Origin: Paucibacter sp. KBW04
GTDB lineage: Bacteria; Pseudomonadota; Gammaproteobacteria; Burkholderiales; Burkholderiaceae_C
Length of the DNA: 64,000 bases
Assembly: GCF_003852425.1 (NCBI RefSeq)
Contig: NZ_QAJN01000012.1
Coordinates: 1 to 64,000 of the forward strand
Reading direction: 5' to 3'
Below the pieces are notes generated by a model. It saw nothing but the letters and a program-made list of their open reading frames with translations, was not told where the DNA came from and ran no database searches. Position numbers and translations under genes: made by a program. Below, piece by piece: positions 16,887-26,000 of this stretch; within the stretch, counting starts at the first letter, position 1, and every line of letters begins with the position of its first letter.

Positions 16887-18878
16887 TTAGCGACGGGTCT
16901 GGGTTTGGTCGTCCTTGGGTAAGGCTTCAGCGGTTCGAGCAAAGGCAGAACTCAAACCATAAGTAAGATGTGGCTCCATACCCATGGCTCCTGCGACGCT
17001 CAAGTGGTTGGAGTCGCGATAGATTGGGAGGTTGTTATTCATCACCAAACAGTCTTTCGCACAAAGCCATTGAATAGGATCTAGGAAGACAAACATGTCC
17101 CGACGGGCAATGGTTTCAACAACATCAAAGAATGGTGCGTACTTTGTTCGCTGCTCGCTTGCCAGTGAGTATTCATTTTTGTGATGCCCGCCTGCGGCTT
17201 CCATCGCCAACGATAAAGGAACACTTTTGCCGTAGGTGGGGACTGGTCCAATTAAAATCACTTGTCTGCCGTTTGCTTGCAGCCATTCGATGGTCGAAGC
17301 CAGTGCGCGCTGTGCGATCGAAGTGCCAGTACCCAGCAAATCGCCCCCGTTGTAACCCGTCACTGGACTCTCTGCTAGAAAGTACCAACCCCAATTGGCG
17401 GACAGGACGACCGTCTTGATTTCAGTGTGTGCCTGGAGGTAGGCCTTTATTGCCAAGTTGTTTGTAGAGCATGCTGGATTGACCGTGACCTCAATGTTCA
17501 ACAGAGGTGGGCACGCAGACAACGTTGCCAAAAAGGCTTGTCGGTCCTGGGTGGCCAGGCTTTCATTTAAGGCCGGTGCCCAGGCGAGCAAATGACTGTC
17601 ACCCCACAGCAGTATGTCTGGGGCGCTTTTCGAGTTCCCGATCGTGCACCACTGTTGCGGGGAGCGTTCGACGCATTGCAGATACGGAATCTGGGGTTCA
17701 CGTGCGCTGTCCAATGCAATCACAGCGGACCCGTAGCGACCCGCAAACCCGCGCTCGCTCAAGCCAACGATACATACAACGATCAATACCGCGGCAAACG
17801 CTGCGGAGGCTTTGACCAAGCTCTTAGTCTTTACCCTCGCGCCACGGCGGAAGGGTTGCTCGACGAAGTGATAGGAAAGGCAGCCCAAAAGAAGCGATGC
17901 GGCAAGTATTGCGGGCAGGTACTGCGTTAGCGGATTTAAAGCATTGGCATACTGAGCGAAAACGATGACAGGCCAATGCCATAAATACAGCGAGTAGGAA
18001 GTCAACCCAATGTAGACAACTGGCCTCCACTGCAGCAGACGCCCAACAAATGTCTGTCCGCTACTACCGGCGTAGATGATGGCAACGGTGCCAAGCACGG
18101 GTAACAAGGCCGTCAAACCGGGAAAAACGGTCCTTTCGTCGTAGAAGTAGAGCGCAACTGTGATTGCTAGCAAACCGCCCGCCGCGAGAGTCTCCCGTAT
18201 CATGCGCGAACGTACTTTGGGTACTTCGCCTAGGGCAAGGATGGCACCGGCGAACAACTCCCACGCACGGAACGGCGATAGAAAGAACACCGCGACAGCT
18301 TTGCTGTGAACCAACAGAACTGCTCCAGCGAAAGACAGTACCGTGAAACCCACCAGAATCCATGTGATATGTTTTCTAAAGTGGCGGTAGCACACCAAGA
18401 GTAGGACGGGAAAGAGTACGTAGAACTGTTCTTCTACGGAGAGGGACCAGGTGTGCAGTAGCGGGTTGAGTTTTGCATCGGTGGCAGCAAAGTAACCTGC
18501 GTCCATCTCTCGCCAAAACAAGATATTGGATGAAAAGAGCAATGTGCCCAAGGCGCCACGAAACGTGGCTGCGTAGTCACTCGGCAACAATAGAAGGTAG
18601 CCGGCGACTATGGTGACAGCCAACATTGCAAAAAGTGCCGGAAAAATTCGTCGCGCCCGCCTCTCATAAAATCGGGCAAAGGTGAATTGTCCAGCGCCTA
18701 TTTCTCTTGCGATGATTCCGGTTATCAAATAGCCGGAAATGACGAAGAAGATATCGACTCCGACATAGCCACCAGGCACGAGTCGACTAGAAAGGTGGTT
18801 GAGAACCACTGCAAGAACGGCGATAGCACGCAGCCCGTCGATATCGGGTCGGTATTCGTTCGTCAAAGTTGTACGCAT
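16887..18878 (-). CDS. OafA-type acyltransferase 3 with C-terminal SGNH domain
   Basis: About 663 residues with two parts. Residues 1-370 form a multi-helix acyltransferase-3 domain with the signature EYRPDIDGLRAIAVLAVVLN, FFVISGYLITG and the RRARRIFPAL loop. The remainder is a periplasmic SGNH hydrolase-like domain with block I in ILLWGDSHLLAW and a late D-X-X-H (RDSNHLS). This architecture is found in O-antigen and capsule O-acetyltransferases: the membrane part passes the acyl group across and the SGNH part transfers it. I prefer the ATG at 18878; the frame is also open from a TTG at 18911, which would overlap the epimerase relic. It would decorate the finished polysaccharide. It follows Wzz in the same direction. 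Confidence 0.85.
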   Translation of the reverse strand: MRTTLTNEYRPDIDGLRAIAVLAVVLNHLSSRLVPGGYVGVDIFFVISGYLITGIIAREIGAGQFTFARFYERRARRIFPALFAMLAVTIVAGYLLLLPSDYAATFRGALGTLLFSSNILFWREMDAGYFAATDAKLNPLLHTWSLSVEEQFYVLFPVLLLVCYRHFRKHITWILVGFTVLSFAGAVLLVHSKAVAVFFLSPFRAWELFAGAILALGEVPKVRSRMIRETLAAGGLLAITVALYFYDERTVFPGLTALLPVLGTVAIIYAGSSGQTFVGRLLQWRPVVYIGLTSYSLYLWHWPVIVFAQYANALNPLTQYLPAILAASLLLGCLSYHFVEQPFRRGARVKTKSLVKASAAFAAVLIVVCIVGLSERGFAGRYGSAVIALDSAREPQIPYLQCVERSPQQWCTIGNSKSAPDILLWGDSHLLAWAPALNESLATQDRQAFLATLSACPPLLNIEVTVNPACSTNNLAIKAYLQAHTEIKTVVLSANWGWYFLAESPVTGYNGGDLLGTGTSIAQRALASTIEWLQANGRQVILIGPVPTYGKSVPLSLAMEAAGGHHKNEYSLASEQRTKYAPFFDVVETIARRDMFVFLDPIQWLCAKDCLVMNNNLPIYRDSNHLSVAGAMGMEPHLTYGLSSAFARTAEALPKDDQTQTRR

Positions 18879-18897
18879 GGAGGAGAAATTCTTGGGG

Positions 18898-19180
18898 CTA
18901 TCGTCTGCCAACGTACCAGGGCACCGTCTCGGTCAAGCCTGCTGACAAGCGATGAGCTGGCGAGTATCCGGGCAAGCGCTGCAGTTCTCTGATACTTGCC
19001 TAGCCTGAGCGGAAGTTGCCGACCCGACATTTACGGTAAACAGGAACAGTCGGCATGCACAGCGGCGTTGCTTCGGCGCTAGTGATGACGGGCGTTACTA
19101 GGTTGTCGCGCAGGAGGTCAAAGAGCATGTTTAGCGTGGGGCGGCCGCCTACAGCGCAAGGTTGTTGACCTGCTTCATGC
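18898..19180 (-). pseudogene. C-terminal relic of a WbpP-like UDP-GlcNAc 4-epimerase
   Basis: The 350-bp space between the acyltransferase and wzz carries a - strand frame reading AVGGRPTLNMLFDLLRDNL, then VYRKCRVGNFRSG, an in-frame TAG, then LPGYSPAHRLSAGLTETVPW and a terminal stop at 18898. These pieces align in order with the C-terminus of the intact epimerase at 464-1486 ([52 protein letters not shown]). Upstream of AVGG the frame shifts and homology stops near the wzz gene. Nothing else was seen in this gap. It is too damaged to be functional and marks an earlier gene order. Confidence 0.65.
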
Positions 19181-19230
19181 GGAGCAAATTGGAAGCATAT
19201 GGGGTCGTCTTCGCTTCTCCAATATCAAGG

Positions 19231-20445
19231 CTATTGCCGCCAAGCTTGGTGCAAGCGCATGAATTTTTCGGCTTTGAGTGGGTTGGACTTCGCGTCTTGC
19301 CAGAAACTTCTAGCGAATACCCAAAAAATCAGGAGAAAAAAAGCTCCAAAAGTTGTGAGCAACGCAGTCGTTGCTCGTTTGGGTTTGCTCTTGTTTTCCG
19401 CAGGCACCGCCACGTCCACGACTTGGATCAGGGCTCCCTCGCGACTCTCGTCAAGACGAGCCATCTCGAACTGCCTAGAGAGCAGCTCGAACAGGGTTTC
19501 CTGGTACTTGTAGTCACGATAACGGCGGATGTAGTCAGAGTCGCCATTGGCATCGCTTGTCGCGCCTTCAAGTTTGGACAACTGCGCTCGCAGCGCGCCC
19601 AGCAGCGTTGCTTGCTGCTGGAGTTCGGGTGCGTTGTCGGCAAAGCTGCGGCGCAAGGTTTGCAGTTTGATCTCTGCAGAGGTGGTCTGGGCTTTAAGGG
19701 TGGCATAGCCCTCGGCCGCAGCCTTGGGTTCAGCCTTTAAGGCACCAGGATTGAATCCGCTGTTTTGTAAGATCTGTTGAGCTTCAACAAGCTTGATTTG
19801 TGTGCGCTTTAACTCTGCCTCAAAAAAGGCGCGACGTTGTTGGGCTTCGGTCAACGCGAGTTCTGAAGTCAAACGGCGCAATTCTGAAACATGCATATTG
19901 GCCATATCGGCCGCCATTTGGGGGCTCTTGGCGTCAACCTCGACCGTGATCAAACCATCCTTCTTTCCCAAAGAAATGCGCACATTCTGCTCAAGCTGTT
20001 TGCGAGCTTGAAAGCGGAATTCGGTTTCATACGCTTCAATGAGGTTGAATTTGTCGATGATCCTATCTTCGACATTGTTGCTTTGCATAAGTGCGACGTA
20101 CTGGTCTGCCGGGCTTTTGATTCCCGCAATGCCGCCAGCCAGACCGGACAGCGCACCCAGGGAGGCCAATGCAGACGCGGCAAAGCTTTGCTGCTGCTGG
20201 GGCGGCAAGAATGTTGTCTTGGCGGTGTAAGTGGGGGCAATGAGGTAGCTGCCGCCAAAGGCCAACGAGCCGGCCACGATGGGCCCAATGACAAGCAAGC
20301 GCCAGCGCTCTGCCAAGATGGTCAGAAGGTCCAGCAGTTCGACGCCATTCTCATCGTGTTGTGGGTCTCGAAAGGCAAGATGTTCTTGCGATGTTGAATT
20401 GTTTTGGCTCACGCGCAGCGACTCCGCAGTTTCAGCTTGGTTCAC
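19231..20445 (-). CDS. Wzz-family polysaccharide co-polymerase (chain-length regulator)
   Basis: A 404-residue protein with the Wzz layout: a cytoplasmic N-terminus (about 50 residues), TM1 around residues 52-72 (LLVIGPIVAGSLAFGGSYLI), a large periplasmic coiled-coil domain rich in Ala/Gln/Glu (residues 150-330), and TM2 around residues 365-385 (LLTTFGAFFLLIFWVFA). No C-terminal tyrosine-kinase domain is fused, so it is not a Wzc autokinase. It sets chain length with the Wzy polymerase. Start is GTG at 20445, a few bases after the export gene stop. The gene lies at the 5' side of the leftward operon. Confidence 0.85.
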   Translation of the reverse strand: MNQAETAESLRVSQNNSTSQEHLAFRDPQHDENGVELLDLLTILAERWRLLVIGPIVAGSLAFGGSYLIAPTYTAKTTFLPPQQQQSFAASALASLGALSGLAGGIAGIKSPADQYVALMQSNNVEDRIIDKFNLIEAYETEFRFQARKQLEQNVRISLGKKDGLITVEVDAKSPQMAADMANMHVSELRRLTSELALTEAQQRRAFFEAELKRTQIKLVEAQQILQNSGFNPGALKAEPKAAAEGYATLKAQTTSAEIKLQTLRRSFADNAPELQQQATLLGALRAQLSKLEGATSDANGDSDYIRRYRDYKYQETLFELLSRQFEMARLDESREGALIQVVDVAVPAENKSKPKRATTALLTTFGAFFLLIFWVFARSFWQDAKSNPLKAEKFMRLHQAWRQ

Positions 20446-20449
20446 GCAA

Positions 20450-22411
20450 TTAGTTCTTGATGGTCTTCAGCGCCGCAGCACCCAAGCCAAACTGATAGAG
20501 GATCTGTGTCCACTCTTTGGCTTCTTGCATAAAGGTGGTTTTGTTCATTTCTTCAGGCACAAACACAGTGTCGCCGGGCAATGCCGTTAGGCCATCAAGG
20601 CCGCCGCCAGAGATCAACCAACCGGACTTTTGACGGGCACTAACTACGCTGCCGTTGGCGCGCAAGACGAAAATACTGTTTGCGTCGGCGCCCTTGGTGG
20701 GGCCTCCAGCCAGTTTTAAAAAGTCAGTGACTGTATTTCCATCACCATAGAGATAGCTACCTCCATTGAAGACGCTACCGAAAACTCCAACGGTGTTGGG
20801 GTAAGCAGGGATCAGCAATCTGTCACCGTCTTCAACTGCGAGCTCAGGCAGAGTTTTTGACTTTGGATTCAGTTGCAAAACAATACGGCCAGTGGGTTTG
20901 ATGGCTCGCAGGCGTTCGATCAATTGATTCGATCCCTGGGCCTTTGCGCTTTGGGCCATGGCTTCATCTGCATTGAGTGCCCGTTGGGTTGAGCTGCTGC
21001 GAGCAAACTCGGTTTCAAGGTCGCGCAGCGCACGCGCGTAGTTTTCTTGCTGTGATGCACGGACGCTTTCGCGGCTGAACTCGGTTCCGAAAACATAGGC
21101 GTCGGGCGTCAAGCCGCCGGCAGCGCGAATGGCATCGGCCAAGCTGCTGTTGGCGGGCAAGATGAACTCGCCGGGGCGCTGAACTTCGCCCTCAACCTTG
21201 ACGCGCTTGCTTTGTTTGTATTGTGGCAACGAGGCGTCGACGGCGCTGAAGGCGCGGAAGAGATCGCCATCTCGTGGTTTTTGTTTGGCTTGCTGAGGAA
21301 GTGTCAGCTCACTGATTCGCATGTCATTGCGGGTATCCAAGTGTTCTACAGTGAAGCGACTGCGGTCGGCGACAGCAGTAAAGCCGCCAGCCATTGCCAA
21401 GACGTCTTCCATGGTGTCTTGGGGTTTCAATTCGAAGATTGCTGGCTTGTTTACACTGCCGATAAGTGCAACTTGAGGGCCAACGGCGCCGATGTGAATG
21501 ACGTCTTCTGCCTGCAGTGCGCGGTCAGCGGATTTGTCGCCCTTGATCAGCAGGTCGTAAAAGTCGAAGTTGCTGATGGTCTTCCCATTGCGGCGCAATT
21601 CAATTTGCCGGAAGCTACCCGCGGAAGAGGGGCCGCCTGCTTGCATCAAGGCATTGACCAGGGTCGCCAGGCTGCTGACGGTGTAGGCGCCGGGACGCTG
21701 GGTGAATCCGGTGACATAAATCCGAATGCTGCGCAGCTTGCCTAGGGAGGCACTGAGCTTGTAGTTGCGAAAGACTTGCGCGACGCGCTGGTCAATGGCG
21801 GGTGTCAGTTCGGAGTAGCGCAGGCCGGCCACCATAACAGGCCCAATCCGTGGCAAGGTGATGCGGCCACTACGGTCAACTGCGAGGCGCATGTCGGCCT
21901 CGACCGAGCCCCACAGCGTAACCAAGATCTCATCGCCAATGCTTATTACATAGTCCTGAGGAATCTGGCTGCTAGCTTCCTGGGCCATGCTCTTTCGCCC
22001 AGCCGTACTCATCAACTCGGATCCAAAGCGGCGGATGGGTGATGCTGATCCAGCGCTACGCTGCACATAGCGCTCAAACTCGCTGGGCGAGTAGGGCTCG
22101 GGTGCGATCGCTGACGATTCAAATCCACTTTGCTGTCGGTCCGATACTGCTTCTTGGTTCGCTTGGCTAGTGGCTGAGGTGGCGCGCAGGCGAACCGGGC
22201 CGCCATCGCTAGTTGATGCGCCATTGCCCGTCGCTTGCTCCGATTCGGCAGCAATGCTTCCCTGTCCGATCAATAGCCCTTGCGAGACCAATACCGACAA
22301 CAGTGCGAGGCGAGCAAAGGCTGGTGTCTTGACACTAGGAGGCTGCGAGGTCGTGGCATCATGAGCTTGGCCATGTGACAGGAGGCTCGTTCGAAATTCA
22401 GAAAAAGTCAT
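20450..22411 (-). CDS. Polysaccharide export protein with Poly_export and SLBB domains (Wza-related)
   Basis: This 653-residue protein has a hydrophobic segment at about residues 33-55 (ARLALLSVLVSQGLLIGQG), consistent with a signal sequence but without a clear lipobox. It then has the polysaccharide-export domain (DYVISIGDEILVTLWGSVEADM at about residues 152-173) and several SLBB repeats (RIYVTGFTQRPGAYTV, KVEGEVQRPGEFILPA, VGVFGSVFNGGSYL). It should form the periplasmic/outer-membrane conduit for the polymer. It is longer than Wza (about 380 residues) because of extra SLBB repeats, as in many betaproteobacterial homologues. It is the first gene of the leftward operon. Only 123 bp separate it from the divergent WecA-like gene, so both promoters must lie there. 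Confidence 0.85.
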   Translation of the reverse strand: MTFSEFRTSLLSHGQAHDATTSQPPSVKTPAFARLALLSVLVSQGLLIGQGSIAAESEQATGNGASTSDGGPVRLRATSATSQANQEAVSDRQQSGFESSAIAPEPYSPSEFERYVQRSAGSASPIRRFGSELMSTAGRKSMAQEASSQIPQDYVISIGDEILVTLWGSVEADMRLAVDRSGRITLPRIGPVMVAGLRYSELTPAIDQRVAQVFRNYKLSASLGKLRSIRIYVTGFTQRPGAYTVSSLATLVNALMQAGGPSSAGSFRQIELRRNGKTISNFDFYDLLIKGDKSADRALQAEDVIHIGAVGPQVALIGSVNKPAIFELKPQDTMEDVLAMAGGFTAVADRSRFTVEHLDTRNDMRISELTLPQQAKQKPRDGDLFRAFSAVDASLPQYKQSKRVKVEGEVQRPGEFILPANSSLADAIRAAGGLTPDAYVFGTEFSRESVRASQQENYARALRDLETEFARSSSTQRALNADEAMAQSAKAQGSNQLIERLRAIKPTGRIVLQLNPKSKTLPELAVEDGDRLLIPAYPNTVGVFGSVFNGGSYLYGDGNTVTDFLKLAGGPTKGADANSIFVLRANGSVVSARQKSGWLISGGGLDGLTALPGDTVFVPEEMNKTTFMQEAKEWTQILYQFGLGAAALKTIKN

Positions 22412-22522
22412 GGGCGCTCGCTAGAGAAATATTCAAGCAGACGCAAGTCGCGTCACTTATTGACCGGGCGGATTCTAGCCGTGTGCCGGGTGTGCCTAGG
22501 TGGAACCCTTGGTTGGTCTGGC

Positions 22523-22528
22523 TACACT
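22523..22528 (+). promoter_or_regulatory. Possible -10 box giving a leaderless transcript
   Basis: TGGCTACACT supplies an extended TG plus TACACT six bases from the ATG of the WecA-like gene. No good -35 box is present at 16-18 bp. Similar placement is seen before rhlE (GATAAT, 23687-23692) and yceD (TACACT, 26730-26735). Confidence 0.35.
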
Positions 22529-22534
22529 GTCGAC

Positions 22535-23671
22535 ATGATGTTCTTTCTCGTTCCCTTTTTCGTGGCAGCAGCGGTCACGCTGTTTGTGATCCATTCATCC
22601 CATGCGCACGGGCATTTGTCTGCCGACGGGGATCTCTCTGGTCCGCAAAAATTCCACTCGCATCCCGTTCCTCGTATTGGTGGAGTGGGTATGTTTGTGG
22701 GCTTGCTGGCATGTGCCTTGATGGCCTGGGAGCAAAATTCGACGGCGGCCCGATTGGGTTTCTTGCTATTGGTCTGTGGTCTGCCGGCATTTGCTGCAGG
22801 CTTGATTGAAGACCTGACCAAGAAGGTCTCCCCGGGCAAGCGTTTGCTGGCCACCATGGCCTCTGCGGCGTTGGCTTTTTACATCTTGGACGGGAAAATT
22901 ACCCGCACAGACATCATCGGCTTGGACTGGATTGTGGGGACAAGCCTGGGCGCCTTGGCCGCCACGGTGTTCGCTGTGGCGGGTGTGGCTAACTCGGTGA
23001 ACATCATTGATGGCTTCAACGGCCTGTCCACCATGTGTGTGACATTGATGTTGCTGAGCTTTGCCTATGTGGCTTACCAGGTCGGCGATACGGAGTTGAC
23101 GCTATGGGCTCTGGCTGGTGTGGGTGCAGTGCTGGGCTTTTTTGTCTGGAACTTTCCTGCTGGCCTGATCTTTTTGGGGGACGGTGGGGCCTACTTCATT
23201 GGCTTCTTCCTGGCCGAGATTGGCATCTTGTTGATTGCCCGGCATTCTCAGGTCTCGCCCTTGTTCCCCTTGATGGTGTGCGTCTATCCGGTGTTCGAGA
23301 CCTTGTTCTCCATCTATCGCCGCCGCTTTATTCGTGCGACGCCCCCAGGCTTGCCGGATGGCATTCATCTGCACTCGCTGATTTACCGCCGCCTCATGCG
23401 TTGGGCGGTGGGTGCGCGTGACGCGCGTGCAATGACGCAGCGCAATTCGATGACGGCACCCTACCTGTGGACCTTGTGTCTGACTTCTCTGGTACCGGCT
23501 TTGCTGTTCTGGGACTCGACCACCATGCTGGTGATTTGCATGGTCTTGTTTGGTCTGATTTATGTGGGCCTGTATTGGCGCATCGTGCGCTTCCGCACGC
23601 CCAAGTGGATGGTGTTCAGCGCTCAGTTGAGGAGCGGTGCTGGTGCCGCAGATTCGGGCAAACCCGACTGA
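22535..23671 (+). CDS. WecA/TagO-like undecaprenyl-phosphate sugar-1-phosphate transferase
   Basis: A 378-residue MraY/WecA-family membrane enzyme that starts lipid-linked repeat-unit synthesis by transferring GlcNAc-1-P or a similar phosphosugar to undecaprenyl phosphate. It has about ten transmembrane helices, an early HPVPRIGGVGMF motif, the metal-site NSVNIIDGFNGLS, and LIFLGDGGAYFIGF, with the cytoplasmic catalytic histidine region DGIHLHSLIYRR. The ATG at 22535 (MMFFLVPFF) is favoured over the extended frame from 22460, whose first 25 residues do not look like this family. A TACACT hexamer ends 6 bp before that ATG, so the transcript may be leaderless. It is divergent from the export/assembly operon. 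Confidence 0.85.
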   Translation: MMFFLVPFFVAAAVTLFVIHSSHAHGHLSADGDLSGPQKFHSHPVPRIGGVGMFVGLLACALMAWEQNSTAARLGFLLLVCGLPAFAAGLIEDLTKKVSPGKRLLATMASAALAFYILDGKITRTDIIGLDWIVGTSLGALAATVFAVAGVANSVNIIDGFNGLSTMCVTLMLLSFAYVAYQVGDTELTLWALAGVGAVLGFFVWNFPAGLIFLGDGGAYFIGFFLAEIGILLIARHSQVSPLFPLMVCVYPVFETLFSIYRRRFIRATPPGLPDGIHLHSLIYRRLMRWAVGARDARAMTQRNSMTAPYLWTLCLTSLVPALLFWDSTTMLVICMVLFGLIYVGLYWRIVRFRTPKWMVFSAQLRSGAGAADSGKPD

Positions 23672-23698
23672 GATCCGCACATAGCGGATAATCTAGGG

Positions 23699-25183
23699 AT
23701 GACCGAAACCCAAGCTACGGAAGTCGCGCCCTCGCGCTTCGACACTTTACCCCTCGACGCCAAGCTGCTTCGCGCTGTTGCCGACTCCGGCTACGCGATG
23801 ATGACGCCCATTCAGGCGAAGGCGATTCCGATTGTGTTGGAGGGTCGCGATGTCATGGGCGCGGCACAGACCGGCACCGGCAAGACGGCCGCGTTTTCTA
23901 TTCCCTTGCTGCAGCGCATGCTCAAGCATGAGAACGCCAGCGCATCGCCGGCCCGCCATCCCGTGCGGGCCCTGGTCCTGGCGCCGACGCGTGAGCTGGC
24001 TGACCAGGTCGCCAACAATATCAAGGCCTATGCCAAGCACACCAATCTGCGCGTAACTTGCGTGTTCGGCGGCATCGATATGAAGCCCCAGACTCTGGTG
24101 CTCAAGGGTGGCGTTGAAGTGTTGATCGCCACGCCCGGCCGTCTTCTGGATCACATCGAAGCCAAGAATTGCGTACTCAACCAAGTTGAGTACGTGGTGC
24201 TGGACGAGGCCGACCGCATGCTGGACATCGGCTTCCTGCCGGATCTGCAGCGCATCCTGAGCCATCTGCCCAAGGCACGTCAGACGCTTTTGTTCTCGGC
24301 CACTTTCTCGCCCGAGATCAAGCGCCTCTCGCAAAGCTATTTGCAGGACCCGGTCTTGGTTGAGGTGGCCCGGCCCAATGCCACGGCCACCAATGTTGAG
24401 CAGATTTTTTACAGCGTCAGCGATGACGACAAGCGTGGCGTCGTGCGCAAGGTCTTGCGCGAGCGCGCGATCACCCAGTCCATCGTCTTCGTCAATTCCA
24501 AGCTGGGTGCGGCGCGCCTGGCGCGCTCGTTTGAGCGTGATGGCTTGCGCACGGCCGCTCTGCATGGTGACAAGTCGCAGGACGAGCGTTTGAAGTCGCT
24601 GGACGCGTTCAAGCGCGGTGAGGTTGATCTCTTGGTGGCCACCGATGTTGCGGCGCGTGGCCTGGACATTGCCGATCTGCCGGCCGTCTTTAACTTCGAC
24701 GTGCCCTTCAATGCCGAGGACTATGTGCACCGCATCGGCCGTACCGGTCGTGCGGGCGCCTCCGGCATCGCCGTGACCCTGGTGACTCGTTCGGATGCAC
24801 GTTTGATTGGTGACATCGAAAAGCTGCTCAAGCGCGATATCGAATTGCGCCCCATCGAGTTGGATGAGGAGCGGCCTGCTCGTCCGGAGCGCGCGCCGCG
24901 CCCGCGTCGCGACTGGGACGCTGAGGGGGACTCTGCGCCTGTGGCTGAGTCTGCTGTTCGCGTGGCTTCGCCGAGGCCAGCGCCCCGCCAGCCCTCGCGT
25001 GACGCCTTCTTCGACAAGCCTTATGAGCCCAGCAATGCCGGCGGTGATCTGCCTGCTTGGGACAAGGGCGCGAATGCCACCAGTGCGGCGCCCAAGGGTT
25101 TGTCGGCGAATATCAAGCCCAAGCGCAAGGTGGCGGCCTTGTTTGGTGCCAAGCCGGCAACAACAAGCTCAGCCGAGTCCTGA
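23699..25183 (+). CDS. rhlE: DEAD-box ATP-dependent RNA helicase RhlE
   Basis: A 494-residue SF2 helicase with Q motif (SGYAMMTPIQAKAIP), Walker A AQTGTGKTAA, PTRELADQ, DEADRMLDIGF, SATFSPE, and the C-terminal helicase motifs ATDVAARGLDIADL and HRIGRTGRAG. The last 110 residues are an Arg/Pro/Ala-rich tail of low complexity, as in RhlE proteins, which remodel RNA in ribosome assembly and the degradosome. The ATG at 23699 sits 7 bp from a GATAAT hexamer. A strong terminator follows 5 bp after the stop. Confidence 0.9.
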   Translation: MTETQATEVAPSRFDTLPLDAKLLRAVADSGYAMMTPIQAKAIPIVLEGRDVMGAAQTGTGKTAAFSIPLLQRMLKHENASASPARHPVRALVLAPTRELADQVANNIKAYAKHTNLRVTCVFGGIDMKPQTLVLKGGVEVLIATPGRLLDHIEAKNCVLNQVEYVVLDEADRMLDIGFLPDLQRILSHLPKARQTLLFSATFSPEIKRLSQSYLQDPVLVEVARPNATATNVEQIFYSVSDDDKRGVVRKVLRERAITQSIVFVNSKLGAARLARSFERDGLRTAALHGDKSQDERLKSLDAFKRGEVDLLVATDVAARGLDIADLPAVFNFDVPFNAEDYVHRIGRTGRAGASGIAVTLVTRSDARLIGDIEKLLKRDIELRPIELDEERPARPERAPRPRRDWDAEGDSAPVAESAVRVASPRPAPRQPSRDAFFDKPYEPSNAGGDLPAWDKGANATSAAPKGLSANIKPKRKVAALFGAKPATTSSAES

Positions 25184-25187
25184 TCTC

Positions 25188-25217
25188 AAAAGCCCGATCC
25201 AATGATCGGGCTTTTTT
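25188..25217. terminator. Bidirectional intrinsic terminator between rhlE and the RsmI-like gene
   Basis: A 12-bp perfect stem, AAAAGCCCGATC with GATCGGGCTTTT, has a CAAT loop and T-runs on both strands. It lies between the convergent rhlE and the methyltransferase gene and can serve both. Confidence 0.9.
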
Positions 25218-25232
25218 CTTGGGCGGCCGGGT

Positions 25233-26000
25233 CTAGGCCAGCAGTGAAAACACCGCAGGAATCTTGTCCGGCATGGATTCGCCCGAGCTGCGCCATTCGG
25301 CCACCGTGGCGCTGCGCGTCCAGCCCTGTTCCAGGCTCAGGCCGCAGCTGACGGACAAGCGGGTCTGGGGTTTCAGGCTGCTGAGCAAGGCGTGCAGCAG
25401 GGCGGAGTTGCGGTAAGGCGTCTCTATCATCAGCTGGGTCTGCTGCTGCCGCGCCGACAGCGCTTCCAATTCGCGAATGCGTGCGGCCCGGGCCGGCGCC
25501 TCCACCGGCAGATAGCCCACAAAGGCGAAGCTCTGCCCATTCAAGCCGCTGGCCGACAAGGCCATCAGCAGGGCGCTAGGGCCGCTCAAGGGGATGACCT
25601 CGATATCGGCTTCATGGGCCGCGGCCACCAAGAGTGCGCCTGGGTCGGCGACCGCAGGCAGACCCGCCTCCGAGATCAGGCCCAGATCGTGGCCGGCCAG
25701 GGCTGGTGCCAGCAAGGCGTTCCAGGCCTGGTTCTGGTTCACCAGATCATTTGCGCGGCCCTTAGGCGGGCGCGGCAACTCGGTGATGCGCAGCTCTTGC
25801 AGGGGCTGGCTCAGCGGGCAGATGGCGTCCACCCGCTTGAGAAAGGCGCGGGTGGTCTTGGCGCTCTCGGCGGCCCAATGCTCCAGGCGCGCGGCGGTCT
25901 GGATGATGTGCAGGGGCAGCACGGCTTGCAGCTCAACCGCGGCGCCCTCGACGCCAAAGTCCAGGGTATTGGGAACCAGATAGAGGCGACCCTTCTTCAT
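25233..26000 (-). CDS. SAM-dependent methyltransferase of the tetrapyrrole-methylase superfamily (RsmI-like paralogue)
   Basis: This 255-residue protein has the start LYLVPNTLDFG, the conserved loop GLISEAGLPAVADPGALLVAAAH and the SAM-site segment VIPLSGPSALLMALSASGLNGQSFAFVGYLP, all typical of the RsmI branch that 2'-O-methylates 16S rRNA C1402. It is a known paralogous subgroup found beside maf in betaproteobacteria, shorter than RsmI, and whether it methylates rRNA is not established. The ATG overlaps the maf stop by 4 bp, so maf and this gene form a two-gene unit ending at the terminator shared with rhlE. Confidence 0.8.
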   Translation of the reverse strand: MKKGRLYLVPNTLDFGVEGAAVELQAVLPLHIIQTAARLEHWAAESAKTTRAFLKRVDAICPLSQPLQELRITELPRPPKGRANDLVNQNQAWNALLAPALAGHDLGLISEAGLPAVADPGALLVAAAHEADIEVIPLSGPSALLMALSASGLNGQSFAFVGYLPVEAPARAARIRELEALSARQQQTQLMIETPYRNSALLHALLSSLKPQTRLSVSCGLSLEQGWTRSATVAEWRSSGESMPDKIPAVFSLLA

